From assembly GCF_002259595.1 (NCBI RefSeq), contig NZ_MWWU01000005.1:21327-85326 (forward strand): a stretch of 64,000 nucleotides of DNA. The letters are read 5' to 3'. This DNA comes from Aeriscardovia aeriphila. Its GTDB lineage: Bacteria; Actinomycetota; Actinomycetes; Actinomycetales; Bifidobacteriaceae. Positions 39,593 to 50,654 of this stretch are shown here, piece by piece (position 1 is the stretch's first letter; each line of letters starts with the position of its first letter). Both the position numbers and the translations under genes were made by a program. The notes below the pieces were generated by a model. It made no database searches. It saw only the letters and a list, made by a program, of their open reading frames with translations, and was not told the DNA's origin.

Positions 39593-42500
39593 TTGACACG
39601 TAGAGTCAAAAGCCTCGTTGCTGCTGGGCTCGCTGCCGCACTGTCACTGGGAATTGGCGGATCGCTCGTATCCACCGCTGCCGCAGATGACAGTGGCCTC
39701 GGTAAGCTGGGTGCCACCAGTTACAAAGAGGCAGATTACATTTCCAATGCATCACTTGAAGGCCTTCGCGACTACATGGGCGTTGATGTGTCTCAGCTTT
39801 CTGCTGAACGCTTCAAGTCCATCGTGGACCGCGCAGTGCTCGTTGAACCACTGACTGATGAAAACTCCAACTATCAGCAAAAGTGGCGTATCACGTGGAA
39901 CCTCTCCGAAGCTTAGCAGCCACAGCAGTGGCCAGGCGACGGCGCTGTTCCTTACGACAGCTCCGGCTTCGACGACATGTCGAACCCTGATTACTCTTTG
40001 ATGGTCTCTCAGGACCTCACTATCCTCACTGATAGTGAGCACACACCGCACTGGACGGTGTACAACCGTCAAGAGCCAAACAAAGCTTTTGCTAGTTTTG
40101 ACGCCCACTGTGGAAAACAAAGAGTGGCGACGTCAAGACGGTCAAAAACCAGTACGGCAAGAGCAACACCCTGAAGAACATGTACTACTTCGGTCAGTAC
40201 CGGGATGCTGACGGGAATGAGGCTGCTGCAAACTGGCAGGACCTTGCCAAAGCCTGCCTCGCCGGTAATGACACTGCAAGTAGAGTGTCCTCCCAGTCTA
40301 GCTCTCCTTGTGGTGATTACGTCGAATGGCTCAACGGCTCTGGTAAGAGCTTTGCCGCTGGCCAGTCAGACTTGAGCGATAGCAGCACTCGCTACGTTGA
40401 CGGCAAGGACCACAACCGTTCTTTGAAACAGTTCAACATGTTCGCTCAGCAAATCGGTGGCCTGCAAGCATTCGAATGGAACACAGGTTCGTTCGACAAG
40501 AGCACAGAAAACCTGGGCCAGATCGTGACAGTCGAGTTCACCACCCAGCGCACCCCATGGGCAGGCAATGGAAACGAAAAGGTACACCGCACCTTCGTTG
40601 CCGGCCATTATAAGGGAAACTATCGTTCTTACCTGTACCAAGGCACTCAGTGTAAGTACGTCGAAACCCCGGAGAAGGATTCCGACGGCGACGGGCTGAC
40701 TGACCGTTTCGAGCTGGGTATCGGCTCTTGCCCATTCCCTAAGGATTCCGCAGAATACAACGAAACTCCAAACTGCAAGGGCGTTGAAGACCCAACCGAC
40801 ACCGATGGTGACGGTGTTCCAGACAGTAAGGAAGTCAAGTCGCAAACTCCAAAGCTCCACGACTCCGGCTTCAAGATCGAAGGTACCGACCCTACAGTTC
40901 CTCCACAAAAGCCCTCCAACCCATCTGACCCAACCGGTCACAAGGGTGAAAAGGTCACTGGTAAAACTCGCCCATACGAGACAGTCGAGCTCTACGATCT
41001 GAGCACCGGCGCCGTAATCGCCTCGACCATCGCAGATGAAAACGGCAACTACACTCTCGAACCAGGCCGCATTCTCTCCCGCACCGACGGCGACGACGGC
41101 AGGCCAAAGAGCTTCAACAAGTACGGCAACAACATCCAATTCGCCTCTGAAGAAGATGAAGCTGCTCGCAAGCCAGTCATGATGGACGGCGGCACTCCTG
41201 TTCCTGATGGCGAAAACCATCTCGTTGCAGTTCGCGTGTGGTCAGACGGCATGGACCCACTTCCAGGCTCTGAAGCCACTCGCCCGCAGTTTGACACTCC
41301 AACTGGCGTTCTTCCCAGCCTTAAGGTTGACGAGAAAACTCCAGTTCAGGATCCTCACCACCTCACCGATGACGAGAAGCAGAAGGTCAAGGACGACATC
41401 AACAAGTCCGTTCCAGGTGCTTCTGACGTTGTCGTCAACGACGATGGTTCCGCAACAGTCACCATTGGTGGCTCGCAATACACCATCCCTTCGCAGGATC
41501 TGATCACAACCGCTCCTGCCTTGCCTGCTGACCCTGCTCACTCCAGCATTGGTAAGCCAAGCAAGACTACCGTTCCGGTTTCTGATGGCACGAGCGCAGA
41601 TGGTAAGGCGAGCTTTACCGTTACCTTGAAGGATGAAAATGGCAAGCCTGTCACTGACGCTGACAATCTGACGGTAACTCGCGAAGACGGTAAGCAAGTA
41701 AAGCCTGAGATTGTCAATAACGGCGACGGCGCCTACACGGTAACTGTCTCCTCTCAAGAAGCTGCTACCTCGCCTCTCAAGGTGAGTGTCGGTGACACTG
41801 AGATTGGCAGCACCACACCAATCACCTTCGAACAGCCTGCACCAGCTCAGCCAAACATTCAGGTGAGCACTTCCCATTGCTCTGCCGTGGTGGCTGATGG
41901 GGATTCTGAACTTAACCCTGGTGATAAGGCTACTGTAGATGGCACTATCGTTGATGAGAACGGCAAGCCGATTGCTGGCCGTGAACTGACGGTTGTTCTG
42001 CCAGACGGTACCACTGTTCCTGCTGTTACCGATAAGGATGGCAAGATCGTTGGTAAGGATGGTCAGCCGATTACCTTCACTGTTGGTGATAAGGATGGCG
42101 AGGTGAAGATCTTTGACGGTAGCGATACCGTTGAGCCAGACAAGCCAGTTGTCACTGCACCAGTCCACGTTGTCACCCCGGTTGAACCAGTGAAGAAGGC
42201 TGATCCAGAGCATTCTTCCGTCACCGTGTCCCCAGCAAACCCGAATAAGGGTGACACTGTTGTGGTTTCTGGTGTGGTGAAGGATTCTGACGGCAACCCT
42301 ATTGCCGGCCAGGAGGTCACCATCGTGCTGCCGGATGGTTCAACAGTTTCTGGTACCACGGATAAGGACGGTAAGCTCGTTGGCAAGGATGGCCGCCGAT
42401 CACTTTCGTCGCTCAGGATAGCGGCGATATGAAGGTGCTTGTTGGTGGCGATCCACTCGCTTCGGCAAAGCTCACCGTCAAGGATGGTTCTGCCGATAAC

Positions 42501-42662
42501 AACGGCAACAAGGGTGGTGCGGCTGCTCAGAATGCTCAGAAGAGTGCTCAGGTTCTCGCATCTACTGGTGCTGCTGTTACCGCCATCGTTGCTGTGGCTC
42601 TCGCCTTCGTCAGCTTCGGTATGCTCGCTCTTGCAGCACGCCGTCGCAAGGACGAGGAGTGA
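39593..42662 (+). pseudogene. Decayed LAxTG surface protein with TSP3 repeats
   Basis: Starting at TTG 39593 (AGGGAG upstream) there is a signal peptide (VKSLVAAGLAAALSLGIGGS), then an in-frame TAG at 39914-39916, a frameshift near 40104-40110 where one C seems lost, a long open stretch, and a last frameshift near 42391-42397 where one base is missing compared with the sister repeat GKDGQPITF. The middle has calcium-binding thrombospondin type 3 repeats (DSDGDGLTDRFELG, DTDGDGVPDSKEV) and Ig-like/invasin-like repeats (VSDGTSADGKASFTVTLKD). The sorting signal LASTG with hydrophobic tail and RRRKDEE end survives in the last frame. With one nonsense and two frameshifts it is most likely dead. 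Confidence 0.88.
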
Positions 42663-42663
42663 G

Positions 42664-42751
42664 CTTATCGCTTGATGCAAGCGATAATAATGAATAATTG
42701 AAAACTCTCTCTACTGCAGGGACATAGGCTACGGCTTATGCCCCTGTTTGT
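42664..42751 (+). terminator. Two successive hairpins after the decayed surface gene
   Basis: TTATCGCTTG-ATG-CAAGCGATAA overlaps the gene end, and about 30 bases on CAGGGACATAGGC pairs with GGCTTATGCCCCTG followed by TTTGT. The second has the better terminator form. The rest up to 43073 is AT-rich with no gene and should hold the promoter of the next gene. Confidence 0.7.
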
Positions 42752-43073
42752 ATATGCGGAAAAGTGTGAGCATGGGTTTAGGTGTGTTGCTCTGATATCT
42801 GGTTATTACTTACCAGGGAATCGGGCGGAAGAGAAATAGAAAATTGCTCTGCTGGGTAAATGTCTGTAGTAGCAACAATTTTATGCTTGATGTTCAGCAA
42901 TAAGTATGAGTAATTCATTAAGATTAGCAGCGCAGGACAGGTTCTAGTGAGCGCTAACTCAGTAATTGCGCCGTTTCGAGGGCGAAATTTCGTGAGCGAT
43001 TTGTTAGAATAAGAGATGCGTTAGTTGCACGAGAGAGAGACGAGTGTAACTAGAGCTGGAAGAGGAAGAAGAA

Positions 43074-46000
43074 ATGAGCGTTTCAACTATTGCCAAGCGC
43101 TTCAAGAGAAGCGTACTTATTGTGGTGGTAGCTGCTGTCGCAATCGTTACTGTGCCACTGGCTCCTGCCAATGCAGCAGGGAACATCCCTGTAGGCTATG
43201 ATGCAGTGGAAGCTAAGTCCGATACGTATTTGCCGACTTCACCGTGCACTTCGTTGCCGACTCAAGGTGGGTTTATCACAGGTTTGGATAGTTCGAAGCT
43301 TCCTGATAGCTATGGTAATTGCTCTTACATCTCCGCTCACTATGTGAGGAATGGTGTCGACCTCAAGCTTAAAGAAATTTACCTTGATAAAGAAAACAAT
43401 GTTGTCCTTGTTCCTGACGTTCCAGCTACGATTCAGAAGGATCAGGACAAGGTTCGTTTGTCTATCTCGCTGACTGATTTGCAGAAGTTTACAGGCAATA
43501 GCTCTCCAATTCGTCTGCATTATGCAGATACCTCTTCCTTCCGTCGTATCCAACTGTCTCTCGATGCGAAGAATTCTGATATTTCTGGCAATAACGCTCA
43601 GCCAGATATCAATATGGACGGAACTCAACTTACAGGCACACGTATTCTCTTCCTCTACCGGCAAAAGCTCTCGGATGGCTCTGAGGCTTTTGTACGCAAT
43701 GTCAGCATTGATGTTCCACGCCTTTACACAATTAACCTTGCAGAGACATCTCAGACGGGTGCCATCGAGTTCAAGCAAGTTAATGATACTTCGTTTGTTC
43801 AGTTCGGTAAGAATGGACAAGTGGTGACGAACAAGGATGGCAACATTGTTGGTCGCACTCAGAAAATGTTTGACATTATTTACCGACCAGCATCTGGTGA
43901 TGCTCAGCAAGTGAGTGCCACAATTACTACGAAGAAATTTGATACGGTCACTATGAATGCTCAGACGCATTCATCTGTGTTGACCGATGGTGGTGGCCTT
44001 TATATTCTCGATAAACATGGCGTTATTGTAGGAGCTGATCCAGAGAAACCTTGGAATAATGGTAGTGGCGCTACTCAGGGACGGTTTAAGAGTGGTGCAA
44101 TACAGCCGTTCTTCTACAAGGTCATGACTTCTATGGGCGAGACCATGGTGAACAAAACGAAGCCAAATGGTACTCCCGCTATTGCTCAACAGGATGTTGA
44201 ACATAGAGATGAAATTTACAGTAGAACAGGTATTCCTGCTCATAAGAGAACAAGTGACCCCACAACGTGGACACCAAACTTGTTTGATAACGGTCGATAC
44301 TGCAATAACTGGTCAATTCTGTCTTGTGGCCGAGATTGGACGAACTTTAAGAATTGGAGTGGTCCAAACGATAACGGTGAATGGTGGCATGTTGACGTTC
44401 CATCAGACCATCTTCTCAATTCAACAATTGTTAACCCGGCTCCGATGAGGTCTGAGGATAGATGGAGCAAATATCCAAAGGAGACTTGGATTACAGATCC
44501 TGATATTGTGGACAACCAAGATACGGCTGATAGTACATGGCCAGCAACTCAGGTGAACTGGGAGGACAATCAGACTCCAGTGAATGAGAATTTCTCTGGA
44601 AAGGATAGCAAAGCTGAATTCTGGGTTGAGTTCAATGGTTTGCCTGCACGACCAATCCATAATGATAATCCACCTGATGAATGGTCATACTTCTTAGGAC
44701 GAATTGAATTGAACGGTCAGTGGTATTCAGTGCCATTCCCCAACTTCCCTAAGAATGTTTTGCCTGCAATGCCGATGTCTACCGGTTGCTTTGCCATGCT
44801 CAAAGATCAGAATGGGAATGATATCGGCAAGGGCCTCGATCGAGGCAACTTCAAGCCGGATTGTACCAGCGAATACACTAAGGCTCGTCGACGCATGTTT
44901 ACGCCTCTCGACAAACCTGGCGTAGACCCAGAATATGAATATGCCAACATTCCAGCTGATATGTTCGATAAAGATACAAATGGTCAGTATGTCTATTCTG
45001 TAATTGGCCTTACTTCACAGCAAATCAGCACGCTTAGCCCAAATGCGAGCCACGGCATTGCACAGGTTTATAAGCCTTTGTCGCTGGTGTCTTGGCAGAT
45101 TGATAAAGGCCCTAACGCTGGTGCGAAGGTTCAAGTCGAATTAGTCAACGCGCGCTCGATGGGAGACATCCTCGCCGACGGCTTCTCGCGTTTTACTTCG
45201 TCTGGTAAGACCGTGGGAAGGTCGCACCGACACACTCCAGACCCTCGTGTCGGTGCTGCAACTCAGATGACGAATATTTCTACCTCTGATCGTTCCATGC
45301 TTGACTGGTACGTGGACTATGGAAACGATAAGTATCGATATCGCGGTGAAGTAAATCAGTGGAAAACACTGTACAAGGTTACCGTCACGGGCATGATGAA
45401 CCCAAACGTTCGACTCGACCTTCATTACGATTACACGTCAAAGCCAAAGCTGTGGAATGCTGGATCTACTCCAGCTGCCAAAGTGGAAGTGAAGGAGGGC
45501 AAATACCCTCATTATGGCAGCAATGGTGTCAACCCCGCATGGAAGAGCACACTGGCTTGGCGTGACCGTACCGCTCAAGGTGTGGAAAATACTGCTCAGT
45601 GCGCAGCTGCAAGTAAGGCTGTGGGCTGGGATGATCAACACCAGGGAGCAAATTACGGGGGCGATAAGTGCGATGCAGTTGTTGCCGATGATATGCCATC
45701 TGCTAGTGAAACGAATGATGGAAACATTCGTTTCACATTGAAGGATGGATATGTACAGCCACAGTTGTGGACGTACTACAACCGTATTCAGTCGGCTCCA
45801 TGCTTGGACCCTCAGGTTGCTGATACCCTGAACACTGCGAACACGGTCTGCACCAAGGTTGATGCTAACCAACAAGGCGCCACTCGCTCGTTTAGGTGGA
45901 ACTATAACAACGAAGATGCTCCTGGTTTCAAGGAGGCAACGGATACCTCTACAAAAATTGGTACCGCTACTTCTACTTCCTTCCAAGTTCGTGCTGGCCT

Positions 46001-48371
46001 CGTGAAGACGCCGTTTGTCATCATGAAGAGCTCTGCAGCAGGTGACTTGAAGAATGCAGAAGTAGCAACAGAGACTACTGCTGCTCCTCAATCTGTTGCT
46101 CGCGACCAATGGAATTCCAACGGAACTCAGTTGAAGAGTCGTGATTATAGTGATTCTGATACTGCAGAAGATTCGCTCATGCCATGGGGTGACAAGCAGT
46201 CAAACTATTACCTGCAAGTTGACAGTAACATTCCATCGTCAGAAAGTGGAAAGGGATTCACCGGTTATGAATTGATCGGTGTCCTCAAGCATCCATTGGC
46301 TGATGGTACGAAGGCAGAACAGTTGCATCCAGGCCAGCGTTATTACCCAGGTGACGCAATTGATTTGCGTGATGTGAGTAGCAATAATATACCGCTGGTT
46401 AAGCTGTCTAACGATCAGTACAACGATGCTCGCTATTCTGAGTTGCAACTTGTACCGACCTTCGATACAACTTCGAGAGGTGTGCCTCGACTGTACAGCG
46501 CTGCGAAGTTTCTCAAGAAGAGCGGCAATCTGACGTGGCAGGGTAACGACTTCAACTTCTTCGCTGCTTCAGGCCTCACCGCAACAGTGAACAACTACAG
46601 TCCAGCAGACAAACTCACTGTTGACGGCAAGGATTATCCATATTCTGCTGCTGACTCCACCCTGTCTGCCGTTGTTCCTGCACCGAGCGGAGATGATTCC
46701 TCAGCAGAGGATGATGTTCTCAAGTTCGTTTACCTTGCACCAGCCGATGCGCAGGTGAAGGTCAACCTGCAATACACATGGCTCGACCTGGACAACGTGG
46801 ATTGGAGTGGAACTCCTCAGGAGTATCCAAGCAGCATGCGGGGCTCCCTTGATAAGAACGAAGAGAGTATTCCGGTAACAGTAACAGTGACGCGTAAGAG
46901 TGACGGTAAAGCTGTTACCTTTACCACGGATCCTTCCTCTTCGCAGTCTGTATTTGCTACAGCCGTCGCTGGCTTCACATCGGGTGATGAGGTTTCTCTC
47001 AGCTACTCGTACGAAGTGAAGAACAGACTGATGTGCATTGTCCAACAGGGCGACATTAGCAAGAACTCTGGTTCAGTGAATGATGTCACTGTTAAGGCCA
47101 CACCAGCTTCGAGGCTGTACGCAACAAACGCTGACGGCAAGCCACAAGAGTTCACCAGCACACTGTTTGACAACCTCAACGAGTTCACCTTAAACATCGA
47201 TGCAGGATGCCATCAGGGAGTGATCGTCTACCCACAAGGTAACATTCCAGACAAGTACACGTATACGGATAGTCAGGGTAAACATCTTCTGCCTCGCGAT
47301 ACCCCCGAGCATGAGAATCTCTGGACTAACGAATATCCAATGCAAAACTCCGATGGAAGCTACCGTTATGACGGAACATATCCAGATGGTCAGCCAACAG
47401 CGTGGGATTGGTTCCATAGGGAAGTTCAATACCCAACGCTTGTCACTCCATACGAGAACCTGGAACCAGACCCGAACGGCGCTGGTGAATATGATTCCAG
47501 TAAATCGATGGAATATGCCATCACCTCTCTTGACGACAGTGCAGATTCCGTCAGGCTGGGAGTACGCGAGTACGCAGAAGTTCCTGCTGGTCGTTGGGCA
47601 TTCGGTCAGTCGAACAGGCCGCTGTGGAAGTATGAAATTAACTGCCCAGGAGTTAAAACAGTTTATAATTCTTCGGGCGTTGCAATTGGCGCTACCGTTG
47701 TCCCAGGCAAGGCCACAGTGTGCTTCCTCGAAGCAAAAACCAGCGAAATCACCATTCTCGGAGATATGCCACAATACCTGCGAGATTCCTGGATCTTCAC
47801 CCTGCAAAGTGATGATGGTAGCGACCAGGACCTCATCTCTGGTGAAAAGGTAACCGGAAAAGTGGTCACTGGGTCGAACAACATCCCTGAGTGCTCTGAC
47901 ACCTGCCAGTACTATCCAGGAAAGTTGCAAGTGGCAGCTACCAACGTCAAGAAGATTGCCTCCTCGACGCCAAAGTTCTACATGTACAACCAGAACAATG
48001 AAAGCCACAATGCAACAACCGCTGACCAGAACATCCACGATGACGGTTATTGGGATGAACTAGTCAAGGGTGAGGAAGTTGAAACATGGCCTGCATACAG
48101 AAGATGGGCAGCTGACATCCACCCTGATGTCCTGTACAAGGTAACTGGCGACCACCGCGTGGAAGAAGAATCTACTGGCGAGCCAAAAGCTGTTGAGGTA
48201 GCAGGCTCCCAGCACATCGCCCTGAAGGTGGTTATCACCCCGATCACCAACTCCACCTTGCCGAGCGCAGGAGGAATGGGAACCACATGGAAGATCATCG
48301 GCATCATCACCCTGATCGCGGCAGCATTCCTCGCAATCGTTGCACTTCTCAAAAAACGGGCAATGCAGTGA
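43074..48371 (+). CDS. Giant LPxAG-anchored surface protein (adhesin-like)
   Basis: A secreted 1765-residue protein with signal peptide (FKRSVLIVVVAAVAIVTVPL to ANAA) and, from residue 1729, a sorting signal LPSAGGMG, a hydrophobic segment (IIGIITLIAAAFLAIVALL) and a KKRAM end. I recognise no catalytic domain. Visible features are scattered Cys, Thr/Ser/Asp/Asn-rich beta-like sequence and several aromatic-rich stretches. The LPxxGGxG ending is shared with tip pilins and large adhesins anchored by sortase, so a host- or glycan-binding role is inferred. It is intact, unlike its two neighbours. GAGGAAGAAGAA precedes the ATG; composition is less GC-rich than the housekeeping genes. Confidence 0.85.
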   Translation: MSVSTIAKRFKRSVLIVVVAAVAIVTVPLAPANAAGNIPVGYDAVEAKSDTYLPTSPCTSLPTQGGFITGLDSSKLPDSYGNCSYISAHYVRNGVDLKLKEIYLDKENNVVLVPDVPATIQKDQDKVRLSISLTDLQKFTGNSSPIRLHYADTSSFRRIQLSLDAKNSDISGNNAQPDINMDGTQLTGTRILFLYRQKLSDGSEAFVRNVSIDVPRLYTINLAETSQTGAIEFKQVNDTSFVQFGKNGQVVTNKDGNIVGRTQKMFDIIYRPASGDAQQVSATITTKKFDTVTMNAQTHSSVLTDGGGLYILDKHGVIVGADPEKPWNNGSGATQGRFKSGAIQPFFYKVMTSMGETMVNKTKPNGTPAIAQQDVEHRDEIYSRTGIPAHKRTSDPTTWTPNLFDNGRYCNNWSILSCGRDWTNFKNWSGPNDNGEWWHVDVPSDHLLNSTIVNPAPMRSEDRWSKYPKETWITDPDIVDNQDTADSTWPATQVNWEDNQTPVNENFSGKDSKAEFWVEFNGLPARPIHNDNPPDEWSYFLGRIELNGQWYSVPFPNFPKNVLPAMPMSTGCFAMLKDQNGNDIGKGLDRGNFKPDCTSEYTKARRRMFTPLDKPGVDPEYEYANIPADMFDKDTNGQYVYSVIGLTSQQISTLSPNASHGIAQVYKPLSLVSWQIDKGPNAGAKVQVELVNARSMGDILADGFSRFTSSGKTVGRSHRHTPDPRVGAATQMTNISTSDRSMLDWYVDYGNDKYRYRGEVNQWKTLYKVTVTGMMNPNVRLDLHYDYTSKPKLWNAGSTPAAKVEVKEGKYPHYGSNGVNPAWKSTLAWRDRTAQGVENTAQCAAASKAVGWDDQHQGANYGGDKCDAVVADDMPSASETNDGNIRFTLKDGYVQPQLWTYYNRIQSAPCLDPQVADTLNTANTVCTKVDANQQGATRSFRWNYNNEDAPGFKEATDTSTKIGTATSTSFQVRAGLVKTPFVIMKSSAAGDLKNAEVATETTAAPQSVARDQWNSNGTQLKSRDYSDSDTAEDSLMPWGDKQSNYYLQVDSNIPSSESGKGFTGYELIGVLKHPLADGTKAEQLHPGQRYYPGDAIDLRDVSSNNIPLVKLSNDQYNDARYSELQLVPTFDTTSRGVPRLYSAAKFLKKSGNLTWQGNDFNFFAASGLTATVNNYSPADKLTVDGKDYPYSAADSTLSAVVPAPSGDDSSAEDDVLKFVYLAPADAQVKVNLQYTWLDLDNVDWSGTPQEYPSSMRGSLDKNEESIPVTVTVTRKSDGKAVTFTTDPSSSQSVFATAVAGFTSGDEVSLSYSYEVKNRLMCIVQQGDISKNSGSVNDVTVKATPASRLYATNADGKPQEFTSTLFDNLNEFTLNIDAGCHQGVIVYPQGNIPDKYTYTDSQGKHLLPRDTPEHENLWTNEYPMQNSDGSYRYDGTYPDGQPTAWDWFHREVQYPTLVTPYENLEPDPNGAGEYDSSKSMEYAITSLDDSADSVRLGVREYAEVPAGRWAFGQSNRPLWKYEINCPGVKTVYNSSGVAIGATVVPGKATVCFLEAKTSEITILGDMPQYLRDSWIFTLQSDDGSDQDLISGEKVTGKVVTGSNNIPECSDTCQYYPGKLQVAATNVKKIASSTPKFYMYNQNNESHNATTADQNIHDDGYWDELVKGEEVETWPAYRRWAADIHPDVLYKVTGDHRVEEESTGEPKAVEVAGSQHIALKVVITPITNSTLPSAGGMGTTWKIIGIITLIAAAFLAIVALLKKRAMQ

Positions 48372-48423
48372 TCGCAAGAGGCTGATGAAGCACCTCATCA
48401 GGTGACGTAATACAGCACTAAGC

Positions 48424-48463
48424 AAAGGAAGGCGACGAAGAAACTCGTCGCCTTCCTTTGTGT
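48424..48463 (+). terminator. Terminator after the giant surface protein gene
   Basis: Perfect 15-bp stem AAAGGAAGGCGACGA/TCGTCGCCTTCCTTT followed by GTGTT. Confidence 0.88.
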
Positions 48464-48533
48464 TCTGAAGCAACTGAGAGCACTCGCCAGTAGTTCGAAA
48501 CTATGCAACAATCATTGGCTGAGCAAGGCCATC

Positions 48534-49076
48534 CTAGGTTCTTTCGAGAGTTAACAGCTCCCGCTTGCGCTCCACACCACCTGCGTACCCCGACAAAGCA
48601 CCCGAACTCGCCACCACACGATGGCAGGGGCGAAGAAGCAACACGGGGTTATGTGCAAGAACACTCGCCACCCCGCGAGCACTCGTAGACTTGCCCGTAG
48701 AAACCTCCACTTCATGAGCAAGAGCCTGATACGTCGTCGTCTGGCCAAGAGGGATAGCTGCTAAATGAGAAAACACGGCCTGAGCAACTGTCGAAGCCGG
48801 AGAACTGACTGCAACGAGTGAAGCAGTAGGGTTCTCACCAGCAAAATAAGAATCCAACCACCGGCTGGTAGCCTGAAGAACACGCGCAGCAGGAGAAGAG
48901 CCAGAGGAGAGAAAGAGTGCTGGCAATCTGGAGGCAGGCAGGTGAGAAAGTGTCGGAGGATGAGGCTGATCAGCAAAATAAAGGCACTCAAGTACGGCAT
49001 CAGAAGCCAGAGCAACCATCGGGCCAAACGGTGTCGGCAAAAGCGCCTCAAATACAGGAGAGTGAGGAGAGGACAT
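48534..49076 (-). CDS. ogt: Methylated-DNA-protein-cysteine methyltransferase
   Basis: Repairs O6-alkylguanine by moving the alkyl group to its own Cys. The acceptor is C151 in LRPCHRVVASSGALSGYAGG, with the usual helix-turn-helix before it (IPLGQTTTYQALA). Length is 180 residues from ATG 49076, chosen because AGGAAGGAG lies just upstream; the open frame extends another 88 codons through repeat sequence and is unlikely to be translated. It stands alone. Confidence 0.94.
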   Translation of the reverse strand: MSSPHSPVFEALLPTPFGPMVALASDAVLECLYFADQPHPPTLSHLPASRLPALFLSSGSSPAARVLQATSRWLDSYFAGENPTASLVAVSSPASTVAQAVFSHLAAIPLGQTTTYQALAHEVEVSTGKSTSARGVASVLAHNPVLLLRPCHRVVASSGALSGYAGGVERKRELLTLERT

Positions 49077-49413
49077 CGAAACTCCTTCCTGCACGTTGTT
49101 ACTGAAAGTATGCCATAGGCATGAGAGCATGTGACAGGGAAAAGGAATATGGATAGAGGTACTGACAGGGGATGTACTGACAGGCGTGGGCGGAAGCTGA
49201 TAGGCGTGGAGGAAGATGCGGGCAGATGCTGACAAATGCTGACAGGCGTAGGCGGATGCAGTTTTCACAGGCTGAAAATTAGACAGAGTGTTCATATTTC
49301 CTCCGCCTCGGCGCGTAGAATGTTCCCAACTTACCAACACGGCGGGAAACCGGTGAAGAGCTGGCGAGGAACTGGCAAGAGCTGAGAAATTGGTCAGCTA
49401 AGGAGGATGGGCT
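49077..49413. repeat. Intergenic region with degenerate GCTGACAGGCG repeats
   Basis: About 49157-49262 has four to six degenerate copies of a unit like CTGACAGGCGTGGGCGGA in loose tandem. No gene; the promoter for ogt lies on the left side and AAGGAGG for the next gene on the right. Confidence 0.55.
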
Positions 49414-50499
49414 ATGGCAATCTCACTGATTAACGATTACAACTACGGCGCGCATCCTCAGGTTTTGCAACGCCTCGTCGACACGAACATGATCGCCGAG
49501 CCAGGCTACGGCAATGATTCCTTCACCCAGGCAGCCACCCAGAAAATCAGGCAATGGGCACACTGTCCTCAAGCTCACGTCACTTTCGTCAGCGGCGGAA
49601 CCCAGACCAACCAGCTCGTCATCGACCTTCTCCTGCAAGCTTACGAAGGCGTGATTGCCACCACCAGCGCGCACATCGCCTGGCATGAGGCAGGGGCTAT
49701 CGAGTTCACTGGGCACAAGGTCATCACCCTGCCGGAACATGACGGAAAGCTCCTGGCCAGCGACGTTCGCCAGTACCTGCACGAGTTTGAGCTGGAAGAT
49801 ACTCACGAGCACATGGTCCAGCCTGGCATGCTCTACATCACTCAGCCCACAGAGCTCGGAACCCTGTACACGTTGGAGGAGTTGGAAGAGCTCTCTGCCC
49901 TCGCGCACGACTTCAGATTGCCACTCTTTGTTGATGGAGCCCGCTTGGGCTACGCCTTGCAATCTCCAGCATGCGATGTCACCCCAGCTGACCTCGCTCG
50001 CTTAAGCGACGTTTTCTACATCGGCGGAACAAAAATGGGTGCGCTGTGCGGTGAAGCAATCGTGTTCACTCGTCCTGAACTTGTACCGCGCCACTTGCTC
50101 ACGCGCATTAAGCAGCATGGAGCACTGTTAGCGAAAGGGCGCTTATGCTCTGTTCAATTTGACGCGCTGTTCAGCCAGATGCCGGATGTGTACGGCGGGG
50201 AAAGCCAGACTGGTGGTGTTCTCTATGATCAGATCGGAACTCATGCTGATAATCTGGCGGTGCGCTTGCACGACATTCTCACCGCCAAAGGCTATCGCTT
50301 CCTCAACGAATCAGTTACCAACCAGCAGTTCGTCATCGTGTCAGCGCATGTTGTTGAGCAATTCAAGCAGGTTGTGGATGCGGGAGTGTGGGAGCACCGC
50401 GACGACGGCTCTCAAGTGCTGCGCCTTGTGACGTGCTGGGCAACGAGAACTGAGGACATCGAGAGCTTGGAGGAAAAGCTGCCTTCAGTGCGAGGCTAA
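49414..50499 (+). CDS. Low-specificity L-threonine aldolase-like PLP enzyme
   Basis: A 361-residue fold type I PLP enzyme. The PLP lysine is K207 in YIGGTKMGAL; the ring-stacking His is in TTSAHIAWHE and the pyridine-N Asp is in PLFVDGARLGYAL. The layout (NDYNYGAHPQVL, PGYGNDSFT) is that of threonine aldolase, which splits threonine to glycine and acetaldehyde. AAGGAGG precedes the ATG. A copy of CTGATAATCT lies inside (50246-50255). Confidence 0.9.
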   Translation: MAISLINDYNYGAHPQVLQRLVDTNMIAEPGYGNDSFTQAATQKIRQWAHCPQAHVTFVSGGTQTNQLVIDLLLQAYEGVIATTSAHIAWHEAGAIEFTGHKVITLPEHDGKLLASDVRQYLHEFELEDTHEHMVQPGMLYITQPTELGTLYTLEELEELSALAHDFRLPLFVDGARLGYALQSPACDVTPADLARLSDVFYIGGTKMGALCGEAIVFTRPELVPRHLLTRIKQHGALLAKGRLCSVQFDALFSQMPDVYGGESQTGGVLYDQIGTHADNLAVRLHDILTAKGYRFLNESVTNQQFVIVSAHVVEQFKQVVDAGVWEHRDDGSQVLRLVTCWATRTEDIESLEEKLPSVRG

Positions 50500-50654
50500 T
50501 ACGGCTGAGGAGAAACGAGGGAGAGTGGCTGAGCTCGGGGCATAACTGACGAATAATGACTAGAATGGAATGTGCCGATTTCCAGTAATGGAGCTGGAAA
50601 TTAGTGATGGGAAGCGCAATGTCGGGCTTCTCGTGGCGTTCAAAGGAGGGTTCC

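Noticed and set aside
48534..49340. Longer ogt reading frame starting at 49340
   Set aside because: The extra 88 codons are encoded by degenerate GCTGACAGGCG repeats and lack family similarity; a strong ribosome site lies at 49076.
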